Both the position numbers and the translations under genes were made by a program. The notes under the pieces were generated by a model that was given only the letters and a program-made list of their open reading frames with translations, ran no database searches and had not been told where the DNA came from. Below are positions 9,738 to 21,700 of a DNA stretch of 64,000 nt, piece by piece (positions within the stretch are counted from its first letter, which is position 1; each line of letters begins with the position of its first letter). The DNA lies in NCBI GenBank assembly GCA_017506865.1, contig JAFCMP010000022.1, positions 1 to 64,000 of the forward strand, given 5' to 3'. The DNA is from Tribonema minus. Lineage: Eukaryota > Sar > Xanthophyceae > Tribonematales > Tribonemataceae.

Positions 9738-12700
9738 TCATTTTTTTGACGTAAAGAAGTTTGTGATCTTCGGCGTTACGGCAGTGTGCTTCGGCAATGC
9801 GCCGCCGCCGGCAGCAGCGCCGCTCGACTTGCGCCACGGCACGGAGAGCGGCTGCGCCGCCAGCACTGCCGGGGGCAGCTTCGCCGGCAGCGCCGCCGCC
9901 GCCTGGCTTCCGCCGCCGCTGCTGCTGCTGCCGCCGCCGCTGCCGCCGCTGCTGGCGTCGTCGCCGTTCGTGAGGTCGAGCAGCATGGGCACAGCGCTGT
10001 CAGCCGCCGCGGGCGCCTTGGGCCGTGGTGAAGCCCCAGACTTGCGCCAGGGAAGGGTGATGTTGGGGCTCGTGTGCGCAGGCGCGACTGCCGCCGCCCG
10101 CTCCGCACCGCCGCTGCCGGTGCGCGCCACCTTGGCGGCGGGCGCGGCCGCCGCCGTGGGGGACTCGCGCTTCAGCGGCAGCAGCGGCTGCTGCTGCTGC
10201 GGCGCCCCCGCCGCCGCCGCCGGCTGCACAGCCTCCGCCGCCGCCTTCATGCGCTCGTACAGCGCCGCGTACAGCGCCTTGAGGCGCTGGCCGGCGGCCT
10301 GCGGCGCGAGCGGCGGCTCGTACGCGCTCAGCGCGCGCAGCACGCCGCCGCCGTCGCCGCCGCTGCTGCGCCACGGCAGCGCGCCGTCGGCGACGGCGGC
10401 GTCGGACGCGCGCGCGTCCTGGAAGTCCGTCGCGGCGATCACCGTGTGCAGCTTGGCCTCGGCGAAGCCGTGGATGACGGCGTGGACGAGCAGCGCTGCG
10501 TCGTGCGCGTCGGTCCACCATGGGAGGCCCTCGGGGGGGCCCGGCAGCGCCGCCGCGGCGCGCGCGACAGCGGCGGTGACGTCGTTTGTCGACGTCGCGT
10601 GGTGCAGGATGAAGTCGCGCACCCACGTGTTCATTGTCAGCGTCTGGAGGCGGCGGCGGCGGCGGCGGCGGCGGGGAGGTATCGAGGGCGGGCGTGAGCG
10701 GAGCAATGAGGAGCTCAGCATTGTGGTCACGGGACTAGAGTTCAGTAAAAGCGAGCGGCGCGCGCACGCTGGCGATGTCCGCAACTCAGAACCATGTCGA
10801 CCCTGGAGTGGCCCTAACCCTGATCCTCTGCATGCAGCACAGCACGTGCTGCTGGTGTGCTGAGTGTCAGTGTGCTGAGTGTCAGTGTCCTTCGGGTCAT
10901 GGCTAATGCCGCACCACACTCAATGTGTAGTGCCGCGCGCCGCATGCGCAGCATGGACGCAACACACACGCTCCTAGGCGCATGCAGGGCACCACACAGC
11001 AACACAGCACCCTGAACCTGTGGCACGCGCGTCTCGTCGTCACGTGCCGCGGCCGTGACTGAAGAAACACAGCACCGCCCCGCCGCAAACCGACACTTGC
11101 ATGCACGCGCCGTGCCCTGCGCAGCGGCGCCGCGGAGTGCAGCGCGCTGCAGCATCGTCGAGCTCACACAGCACGCGGCGTGCCATGGCGGCGCAACGCA
11201 CCGCGCAGTGCAATGCCGATGGCGGCGCAACGCAGCGTGCGGCGCACCGGCGGCGCAACGAACACTTTGTCCAAGCCCCTCACCTGAAGCAGCGAAGTCG
11301 CATGCGTGCGCGCATCGGCATCCGCCACGGCGTCGTGCAGGTCCGCCTTGGGCGGCGGCAGCGGCGGCGGCGTGGCGACCTCGAAGACGGTCTGCGCAGC
11401 CTTGATTGCCTGCATGGCTGCACAGCGAGAGAGAGAGAGCGACGGGAGTAGGGGTAGGTTAGGGTTCGGCATCAGCGGCTGAGGCGGGCAGGGGCGGGGC
11501 CGGGTAGGGGAAAGGGGGTGGGGGAAGGGGTGAAACTTCGAGATGTCCCTCATGCGTGCTGCTGCAATGCGCAGACCGTAGCGGAGGCCTTGCTGCTCAG
11601 CAGTTCAGCCATTGGAGAGTGCCGCTGCGTGTGTACTCTTCCATATATGCTCGACAAATCGCCAAGCGCCAGCGGAGTTCTGCAAGCGGAGCATCATCAT
11701 CACAAGCGTGCGCCATTTTGCTGCACGCATTTCATGGTGCTGTGCCTGCAGCACGAGGCCGTTCTCTTGTAGATTGGTGCGTGCTGCACTGCAGCCTGCA
11801 TGCACGATATGCCCATACTTAATGTCCTTCTAAGTACACGTAATGCTGCCCCCCTTCCCTGCCCCCCCCCCCCCCCCTCTGCTGCACACAGCGTCCTCTC
11901 ACGGCGCTGCTAACGCGTGCCTCGCACGTGCGCGGAGCGCTGCGCGCCGACGCAGCGGCGCTCAGCAGCCGCGCGCGCGGCGGCGGCGCTCACTCACCTT
12001 TGGCAATCACGGCCTCGCACGCGCTGCGCGCCGCCGGCAATTCCTCGCAGCCCACGCGCTTCGCCACGTCGCGCCACCGCAGCTGCAGATGGTCGCGCAG
12101 ACGCGTGCAGCCCGGCGGCAGCGGCGGTGGCGGCGCCGCAGCCGCGCCGTCGCGCAGCGCCTGCGCTGCTGCCGCCGCGCCGCCGGCAGCGGTGCCGCCG
12201 CCGCCGCCCTCCAGCGACGCCGCGCGCATCGCCGGCCGCAGCAGCGACGGCGGCGCGCCGAAGATCTTCATGACGTCCCGCGCACGCGCCTCCACCGCCG
12301 CCGCCGCAGAGTACGCCGACGCTGCGGCGGAACCGCCGCTGCTGCTGGCGGTGCGCGCGGCGGCCCGCGGCGCAGCTGGCGCCGCTGCCGCGTCGCTGCG
12401 CTGCCGCCGCTGCGGGCGCGTCTCGGCGGCGCGCAGCGCGGCAATGATCGCGCGCAGGCGCTTGAGCCACGCTGCAAGCACAGGCGGCTCGCTGCCGTCC
12501 ACGCGCGCGGCGGGCAGCGCAGCGGCAGCGGCAGCTGCGCCTTCGGCGGCAGCGGCAGCGCCTTCATCGGCGGCGGCGGCGGCGGGAGCGGCAGCAGGCG
12601 CCGGTGGGGCGGGCCAGGCGATGGAAGGGTCCGCCCACGCGCTGGTGATCATGCGCTTGCTGGGCCAGCCGTGCTTGTCGACGGCGCGCAGGAGGCAGAC

Positions 12701-15700
12701 GTCGTGCGCGGGTCGCTGCACGGATGGGGGTAAGGGTTAGGGTTAGGGCTAGGTTAGGGTAAGGGTTGCTCAGCACTCAGCTTACCAAAGAGCAGGAACC
12801 TCCGCGCACACGGTGACACTGCGCCGAGCACGGCGCAGACCAGGACACAATTCACGTGTACAGTGCAAGTGTACTTCACAGTACATGGCGACGCATCTGT
12901 ATGCGAACACGGACTCAACCAAACATGACTAGCCATGCTCGGCAGCACTGACTCGCCCGGCACGCCAAATCGTAACTCTAACTCCTAGTCACTTGTAGGT
13001 TTTCCGCGCGCTGACTCACCCAGTACCCCCCCGGCGCGGACGCGTCCGACAGCGACAGATCGCGCCAAGCGACAACACGCGCGCCGCCCGCCGCCGCCGC
13101 AGCAGCGCCGCCCTGCTCCGCCGCCGCCGCCGCCGCCGCCGCTGCCGCCGGCGGCTGCGCGACGCGCTCCGCGAGCGCGCGCGCGCGGCGCGCGTCGTGC
13201 AGGTCGTCGATCTGCTGCAGCTTGGCGAGGGGCTTCTTGACAGTGGCGAGGAAGCGCGCGTCCTTCGCGGCGGCGGGCGCGGGGACGGCGTGGAGCGCTG
13301 CCACCAGCGCGCCGACGGCGACCGGGTCTGCTGGCGATGGCGTGCCGAGCGGCCGCCCGAGCGCGTAGCGCACGCTGCCGCAGCGCGTGACGACCTGAGG
13401 GAAGCGAGCGGGTGAGGGGGGGGGGTAGTGAGGACAGGCGCTGCTTCGGTTTGGGGGGGGGGGGGGGGGGGGGGCGCTGGCGCACCTTCGCCGCTGTCTG
13501 GGCTTTGAACCCTGACCCCAATTCAAACGGCGGTAGCCGTCACGGCTGCGTTGCACTCTGTCGGCACTATTGCAACAACTCTACTTGGGCGGTGTTGCGC
13601 AGCGCCGTGCAACAGTGCGCCGCCGTCAAGCGCGACTCACCGTCTCGAGGCCTTCCTTCATCAGGCGCAACTGCGCCGCGGCGTCCAATGCGGCTCGCTC
13701 ACGGCGGCGGCCGCCACAGCTTGCGCTGCCTACGTTGCGCACTCACTCGGCACTGGTAGGATGACTCTACGTGGGCAGGGCCGCGCGATGCTGCCGCTGC
13801 GCGCTGCCACCGGCGTCAAGCGCGACTCACCGTCTCGAGCCCCTCCTTCATCAGCTTCAGCTGCGCCGCGGTGTCCGGCGGCGGCGCGGCGGCGGCCGAC
13901 ACGGCTGCGTTGCACCCCGTCGGCACTGGAGAGGTAAATCTACTCAGGCAGGGCTGCGCAGCGCCGCGCGACACTGCCGCTGCGCACCGCCGCCATCAGA
14001 CTCACCGTCTCGAGCCCCTCTTGCATCAATTTCAGCTGCGCCGCGGCGTCTGGTGGCGGCGCGGCGGCGGCCGTAACGGCCCACGCCGGCCGCTCGCCGG
14101 CGCCGCCCTTGTCAGTCGGCGCGCCCGCGGCGGCGGCGGCGTCTGCCGCTCTCAGCGCGCCCTCCGCCTTGGCTTTGAGCGAGTCGCTGCGCCGCAGGGC
14201 GTCGAGCGCTGACTCGCGCGCTGCGAGGACGGCCACCTGCGCGATGACGCCGCGCGCCGCGAGCTCCGTCTGCGCAGTCGGGGGGGCAGTCAGGGGTGGG
14301 GGAAGGGGGGGGCGTAATATGTTTGAGTGAGTTGCACGCCGTGAAATACTTGAGGTATTGCGGGGGGGGGGGGGGGGGGGGGGAGTGGGGTAATGCGTTT
14401 GAGTGAGATGGCGTCGAGCGCTGCCTCGCGCGCTGCGAGGACGGCCACCTGCGCGATGACGCCACGCGCCGCGAGCTCTGTCGGCGCGGGGGGAAGGGGG
14501 GGGTAGTTTGGTTATGTCAGGTGCGCGACGTGAACGGTCAGCACAATCGGGGGCGGTCCGGGGACTTCACAAATGAGCCCGCAAAACAAGGGAATGCTGC
14601 AGAGCTTCCTCAAACACGAACTCCCGACACGCCGCATTCCGCACACAAACGACAACAGTTACGACGGCGCAAAGCGCATCATCAGAGCGGTGCGCGCGCC
14701 GCGCCGCTCACCTCGTGCACCGCCTTGCTGTTGCGGAGCGCTGCCGCAACGTCCGACATGCGGTCCACGCCGAGCGACAGCACCACAGCCCACAGGTCGC
14801 GGATCGCAACTGAGGTCCACTCCGCGGCGGCGGCGGCGCTGCGGCCGGGCTTGCCGGGCTTGGCGCCGCCGGATTGCTCCTCGCCGCCGCTTTCGACTGC
14901 GGGGGTTGGGAGTGCAGCGCATGCGTGGCGGAGGCGTTGTGTGTATGAGTAGGCTGCACAGGCAAGGACGTGTACTTCGACTGCAGCGGTCAAGAGGTCA
15001 GCGAATATGAGGCGGAGGCGTTGTGTGAGACGACTGCACAGGCAAGTTTGGGTACTGAGGAGTGCGTGGGTCCATGCGTGAGCCTAACCCTAACCCAGAA
15101 TCTATGTGTGAGGCCACCATGATGACCAGCACTGCGAAGGAAGGAGGATGGAGGCTTGGCCGAGGGCCTGGCGGCGGCGGCAGCGACGAGCTGCTCCTCG
15201 CCACCGCTTTCGACTGCGGGGGTTGGGAGTGCAGCACATGCGTGGCAGAGATGCGCTGTATGTATGCGTCGGCTGCACAGGCAACCACGCGTACTTCGAC
15301 TGCAGGTTGGGCGTATTCATGGCAGGGGTGATGTATGAGTGGAGTGCACAGGCAAGCACCCGTACTTCGACTGCAGGGTTTGGGAGTGCAGCGCATGCGT
15401 GGCAGAGGTGATGTGTGAGTCGGCTGCACAGGCAGGTACGCGTACTTCGGAGTGTGTGGGTCTACGTATGTGCCCAACCCTGACCCTGACCCTACCACCA
15501 AACCTACGTGTGAGGCCGCAATGATGACCAGCACTGCAAAGAAGTGGTGACGGCGCTCTGTGAGACGTGCTTCTCAGTGGCGGCAGGTGACAGCACTGCA
15601 GTAGTTCAAGGCACTTCAAGCATGGCTTGACGCACACAAGACAGAGGGAGAGGGGGGGGGGGGGGCACGCCTATAAGCTCGTCAAGCGAAACAGTGCTCT

Positions 15701-18700
15701 CATCATTCGCAACAACAGTCCTCCAGATTCTGCTCGCAACCATCTCCCAATACTTCCCTAACCCTAATCCTAACCCTAACCCTAACCTTAAACCCCCACC
15801 CTACCTCACACGCACTGCAGCACAGTCACTCCTCGAATCAGAGGCTGACACCCTCACCCTAACCTCAGCTCAGCATCCTAACATCCTAACCCTGACCCTA
15901 CACTGCAACACACACTAAGCAGGCGCAAGGCTGCTGCGCGGCGGACATGCACAACTACTTAAAGTACATGCCTGCGCATACACAAGAAACTTGAAGTACA
16001 TGCCTGCGCATGCGCCAGAACTTGCAGTACGTACCTGCGGACGCCTCGGATGCGGAGCCGGAGTCGCTGGCGGCGCCGCGGCGCGCGTCCGCGTCCCTGT
16101 AGTTCTTCTTGCCCTGCGTGGCGGCGCGGCGCGCGAGCGGCTCGTGCACGACCTTCGGCATCGTCAGGCCTACCACCTGCGACAAGGGACCGGGCGGGGG
16201 GGGCGGGGGGGGGGGCACCGATATGTGAGTGTGAGTATGTCAAATGTCAAGTTCTCGGGTGAGCATGGGGGTTGAGCGATGGCATGCGTGTGCGTCACTT
16301 CCTGAAGTGGATAGGCTGGTGGAATGTCATGCGGGGGACAAAGAGGCGCATGGGAGAGCACCCGCGTTGTCGTTCGACGGAACTCTAACCCTGGCGTTGA
16401 CGCCGAGGCGAACCGTGCGTAGGCGACCGCGCCGTGCATTGGGGTTGGCGCTTAGTCTAGGGGGTTTGAGCCTTCGCGCCTCTCATCGTGAGAGTTGTGG
16501 GGGCCGTGGGAAGCGCTGCGTGGCGAGCATGCGTGCCAAGCTGTGCGCTGGAATGGCGCTGAGAGACGTCTGAGCCTTTGTGCCTCTCGTCGTCAGAGTT
16601 CCTAGGGTCGTGCTGAGCGCTGCTCCACTTACCCTGACCCCCATGACCACTAAACTACTGCCCTCAGCCAGGGGAACAACATGTCTCGCCTGCGCTCAAG
16701 TTCGGTGTTATAATCAGCCGCACCGCGCGTGCTGCCGTTGCACATCAGCGACGCGTCGCTCGGCGTTAGGGTCTAGGGCCAGGGCTTCGCTGCCTGCGGA
16801 GCGCTGCGCACCCTATCCAGAAGTCGCACGAAGCAGCAGCGGCGCAAATGCGCCATCGCCGTCACTAGACGTAACCCTCACCCTGCTGTTGACCTAAACC
16901 TGACCCTGCATGCGCACCGTGCATAGGCGAGCGCGCCGCATCGGCGTTAAGGTCTAGGGTTAGGGTTTCGCCACGTGTAGAGCGGTGCTCACCTTGGTCC
17001 AGAAGTCGGGGTCATCGAGGTCCACCGGCTCGCCGCCCTCGCCGTCGGCGACAAAGCTGGCCTTGCTGAAGCTGCGCAGGCAGGGCCAAAGTGGCAATCG
17101 AAAGGCACGCGTCAGAGCTCGACGCCGGCACGTCACAGCGTGACTTTGAGGCATGATGAGACACTGTGGAGGTGAAGTTGTCAGCACTGAGCGCTGACAC
17201 TGGCGCGTCACAACTTGCGACTTGCTTGAGACATCGTTCGCTGTGAGCGCCGACCGCTGGATGCTGAGCGACGCAACCAAGCAGTGCGTCGTGGACGCGT
17301 GATCGCGCACGCGTTGCAAGTGTTGAGCGCTGTCGCACTGCTGTGATGCACCCAACTTAGCGTCTCATGGCGCCCTTGCCGTCTCCATCCCACAAGAGCC
17401 CGGCGAGATGACCGCTGGGCGTGGCAGTGCACAGCATGCAGCAGCATGAACATTCAATCACTTCAAATTCACAGCCTTGTTGTTCAAGAGCCGTTTGACG
17501 TACTATATTGCGTGTGCGTTTGGCATCAGGTTCAACTGCCTTTTGGGATTTTTTTTTGGTACCTCTACTTCAAATTCAATAGCTGGCTGAGCGCCGCGGC
17601 TCACCTGTTGCTCGGCGCGTCAGCGTCGGCCTTGGTGTCGTGGGTGATGACCTGAGCGCGATGCAAAAGGGGGGCAGGCGGCGGCGGCGCAAGGGGAAGT
17701 CCGAGAACGGCGCTGAGCGTGCGCGCCAGACACTGAGCGCTGTCATATTCTGACACTGCTTGGTGACAGCGCAATGCTGCGCAGTCTTTCTTCCCCGCAC
17801 ATGCATGCGCGATGACTGAGGTCAGTTGAAAGCAGCGGGGAGCTCAACACATCCCGTAAGCTCATCTGCGACGTATTTCGACTGCACAGTCGGCGTGTCA
17901 TGGCGAGCGCTGGTGCCGCGCTGCCCATGCTGACGCGCGGAGAGCATGGATACATGACGAGAGAGCCTTCTGCAGTCAGAACTTGACTGCGGGCGTGACG
18001 AAACGAAGAAAGCGTGTTCAAATGGGTTCAGTACCGCAACGGTTTGGTCTCAGCATGCGCTTGCCAGCAGGCGCCTCCGCTTGAGTTCAGCGTTGCACTT
18101 CCTTTTAAGAAATGGACTTAAAGCAAATAAACCAAAAATTAGTTTGCTTATCCAAGACAGCAAAATGTAAAAAAATTTTGTTTTATCTGTTACACTACAA
18201 ATCTTAAACGACGTGGATTTCGACGCTCGTCCTTTAACGGCAGATTTAAAACAAATTTGTATGTCAAACTGTCAACGCTTAATAAATACCAGTTTAGGAT
18301 TTGAACCTGAGACCAAAAATAAATAAAATTTGTATTTAAGAATGTTGTTGAGAAAAATGTATTTATAAAAAATGCTTATATCAGCAAAACTTATTGGCGC
18401 AGGTTTAGCCACTATTGGTTTAGCAGGGGCTTTTCCAAGTTACTTCAATGTTGAACTTGCCTGCGAGCGCTGCAGTATGACGTCGATGTCGCTCTCGCAG
18501 AACTTGCGGCTGGCCTCCATGCCGTCCTCGCCCTCCTTGAACGCGTCGTACGCACCGCGCCGCAGCAGGCCCTCCACCTCCGCCACCGAGACCTTGGCCA
18601 GGCCGTCTGCGTCGGCGAGAACGTGTAATTAGTTTGGGGTTAGGGTCACGTACAATTCCGGTGCGAGAACATGTCAGCAAGGGCGTGATAAAGCTCGATA

Positions 18701-21700
18701 TAAAGATCGAAAGAGGGGGCTGACTGCGGCGCGGGGGCCATGTGTCAGCAGTGAAGCGGTGTGGTACGCTGAAGTCGAGAAAGCAGCAGGCACCTAATCC
18801 TAACCCTTCCAATCAGGTAGCATTGTGTGGCGAGCGTTCCAAGACAGGACTGCCGCCACAACAACCCATCCAGTGTGTGCCACCTGTAGTTGACCATTGC
18901 AGCTGAGGCGCCATCACTCAGTACAGCCCCCCCCCCCCCCCCTCCCCCCCTCCCACCGCCTGGTCCGCACCCTGCTGGTGGCCTGGCAGCACATGACCTA
19001 CCTGACACAATGACTCATTGACTCAGAGCGTGACTCACCCTCTGCGCGTGACGCGCGCCCCTGCGAGAGCACTGCCTGGTCCAGCCCCAGCTTCTTGCTG
19101 GCGGCCTGGAACGTGATCTACTTGATATCAGCAACTCATTGACTCACTTGAAAAAACCCAACTCATTGACTCAGAGCGCGACTCACCCTCCGCGCGCGAC
19201 GCGTGCCCCTGCGAGAGCACCGCCTGGTCCAGCCCCAGCTTCTTGCTGGCGGCCTGGCACGTGCCCTACCTGAAATGACTCAATGACCAGAAACGACTCA
19301 ACAGCTCAGAGCATGACTGACCTACCTGACAAAATGACTTGGTGACTCAGAGCGTGACTCACCCTCTGCGCGCGACGCGCGCCCCTGCGACAGCGCCGCC
19401 TGGTCCAGCCCCAGCTTCTTGCTGGCGGCCCGGAACACGACCCTCGACAACTGACTCAACAACTCACTTGAAGAAACAACTCATTGACTCAGAGCGTGAC
19501 TCACCCTCCGCGCGCGACGCGCGCCCCTGCGAGAGCACCGCCTGGTCCAGCCCCAGCTTCTTGCTGGCGGCCTGGAACATGACCTGCTCGTAGGTCTTGC
19601 GCGTGAGCAGGCGGTACACCTTGACGGACTTGGTCTGGCCGATGCGGTGGCAGCGCGCCTGCGCCTGGAGGTCGTTCTGGGGGTTCCAGTCGCTGAGTGA
19701 GGGGAAAAGGGGGGGGGGGGGGGGGGGGGGTCAGCAGGGGGGGATCAGCAGTTGACACGGGTCGCTGCAAGGCGGCTGCAGACGGCGCACCTGCCGCGCA
19801 ATCGGTGCAGTGCTGTGCATGGGCTAGGTGAAGTACACGCCAGGGCGTACCTGTCGCGCAATCGTTGCGGTGCTGTGTGCGGGCTAGGTGAAGTGCGCAC
19901 TTGACATCACAGGCGGGGTGTCAGCACGCCAAGAGCTGCAAAGCCGCTCTGTCTATGAGCTGCACATGGAGGTATATCTAGACATGCACGCACTGTGCGA
20001 AGGTCATGCGGCTTTTGAGCAGTGCCATCGCTGCGTCGGTATCAAAGCGTGGGGACTGCACACTCTCTGCGAATACGCACACCACAATCAAATTCCATTC
20101 CGTCTGGCCTGTCTGGTGCAGCGCTCAGCAACACGGCGCAGGAAAAAGATAGAGCCCCACGTCAAGCACATATAGTTTGGAATGTACAATGTACACACCT
20201 GTCAAAGATGATGACAGTGTCCGCCGCGGTGAGCGTGATGCCGACGCCTCCGGCCTTGGTGCTGAGCATCATTACAAACATGGTGGACCCCTCGGCCTGG
20301 GGGGGGGGCAGCGGCACGCGGCAAGGGGGTGCAGGGTTGAGCGACATGCGCTAGAAACTCTAACTTCCACCATAATCCCAACGCGCATGGCCCTAGCAGC
20401 CGTTTCTGACTCGAAGTGACACTGCAGATGCGGGCTGGAAACCATGTCCCTGACCCTAACCGTACCCCGCATGGCACTAGAAACCGCTTCTGATACAGAC
20501 AAGGGGGTGCAGGGGCGAGCGGCGCGCGCTGGAAACAGCACCCTCGTCCTAATCCTAACCCCAATCTGCGTGGCCCTAGAAACCGCTTACAATACAAAAA
20601 TAATACAGCAGATGCAAAGGGCAGCAGGAGGCAGCGCTCAGACGACGTTCACAGCAGCCCTCGGCATTTTCACGATGCCGTGCTCGCACAATGAGTGCGA
20701 TGAATGCGGCAGAGCGCTGGCACTTGTGACCCTGACTCCGACTCTGCTCATAGCAGAGCAGGGTGCAGGCGCGCTTTAGGGTTTCAAGCCAGGGAGGGGT
20801 TTTGGATGCGAGCGTTGCCGCAGGAAATACAGTCAGTCAAAGTAGGAATCAGGCCAGCCCCTAACCCTTACACTAGGGTCGCCAAGAAAGGTGCAGACGC
20901 AGCTACGCGTTCAAGTCAGGATTTTTTAGTGTACCATAAACAGAGGATGCGAATGTGCGCTAGGGTTGAAGTGAGGATTAGGGTGACCGCCGCGCGCGGG
21001 CGCACCTGAAAGGCGTCAATTTGCCGCTGGCGGTTGGGGCTGTTGTTAGGGGGTTTGTGCCATGTTGTCAATGTGTTTGTACCGTGTTTTTCAACATGTT
21101 TGTACCGTGTTTTTCACCGCGTTTTGTGCCTCAGTTTTGGCAGAAGGTCTTCATCGTTCGTGCAACCGAGCAATCCGCGATACTGTCGCACACTCGCTCA
21201 CCTGGAAGGCGTCAATCTGGCGCTGGCGGTTGGGGCCGGTGATGTTGCCGTCGATGCGTCCGTAGCTGTACCGGCGCCCAATCAGAAAGTCCTGAACGGA
21301 GGCACAAAGCGAGCAGTGGCACATGCGGCGTCAATTCAGGAGTGAAGACTGCGGATGTGTGCGTTGGCGTCAGCCCCGTTGACTCAATCGTGGGCTTGTC
21401 TAGCATGCTTCCTATGTTCCAGCATAAGTGTGCGTACCTCGATGATGTCCAGCATGATCTTGAGCTGGTAGAAGATGAGGACGCGGTGGCCCTGATGGCA
21501 CAGGCGCGGCAGCAGCACAAGCTTGCTGCTGCATGCCACCCTGACTAGTCTTCTTTGATACTTGCAAGTCATTTATTCAAGAAAGTGTGAGAAAGCGTCA
21601 ACGTGGTGGTGGCCACACATACTGAAGTACATACACGGGTATATGCGCACCTCAATGATGTCCAGCATGATCTTGAACTGGGAGAAGATGAGGACGCGGT

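Noticed and set aside
9763..10863. 366-codon plus ORF
   Set aside because: Antisense shadow of the last CHD exon; Ala/Ser/Pro-rich with no domain.
11843..12740. Plus and minus alternative ORFs of 199-296 codons
   Set aside because: Shadows of CHD exon 12715-11998; only the minus frame with [14 protein letters not shown] joins neighbouring exons in phase.
18290..18330. tRNA T-arm-like string in the mitochondrial insert (GGTTCAAATCC on the minus strand)
   Set aside because: No matching acceptor or anticodon arms at the right distance.
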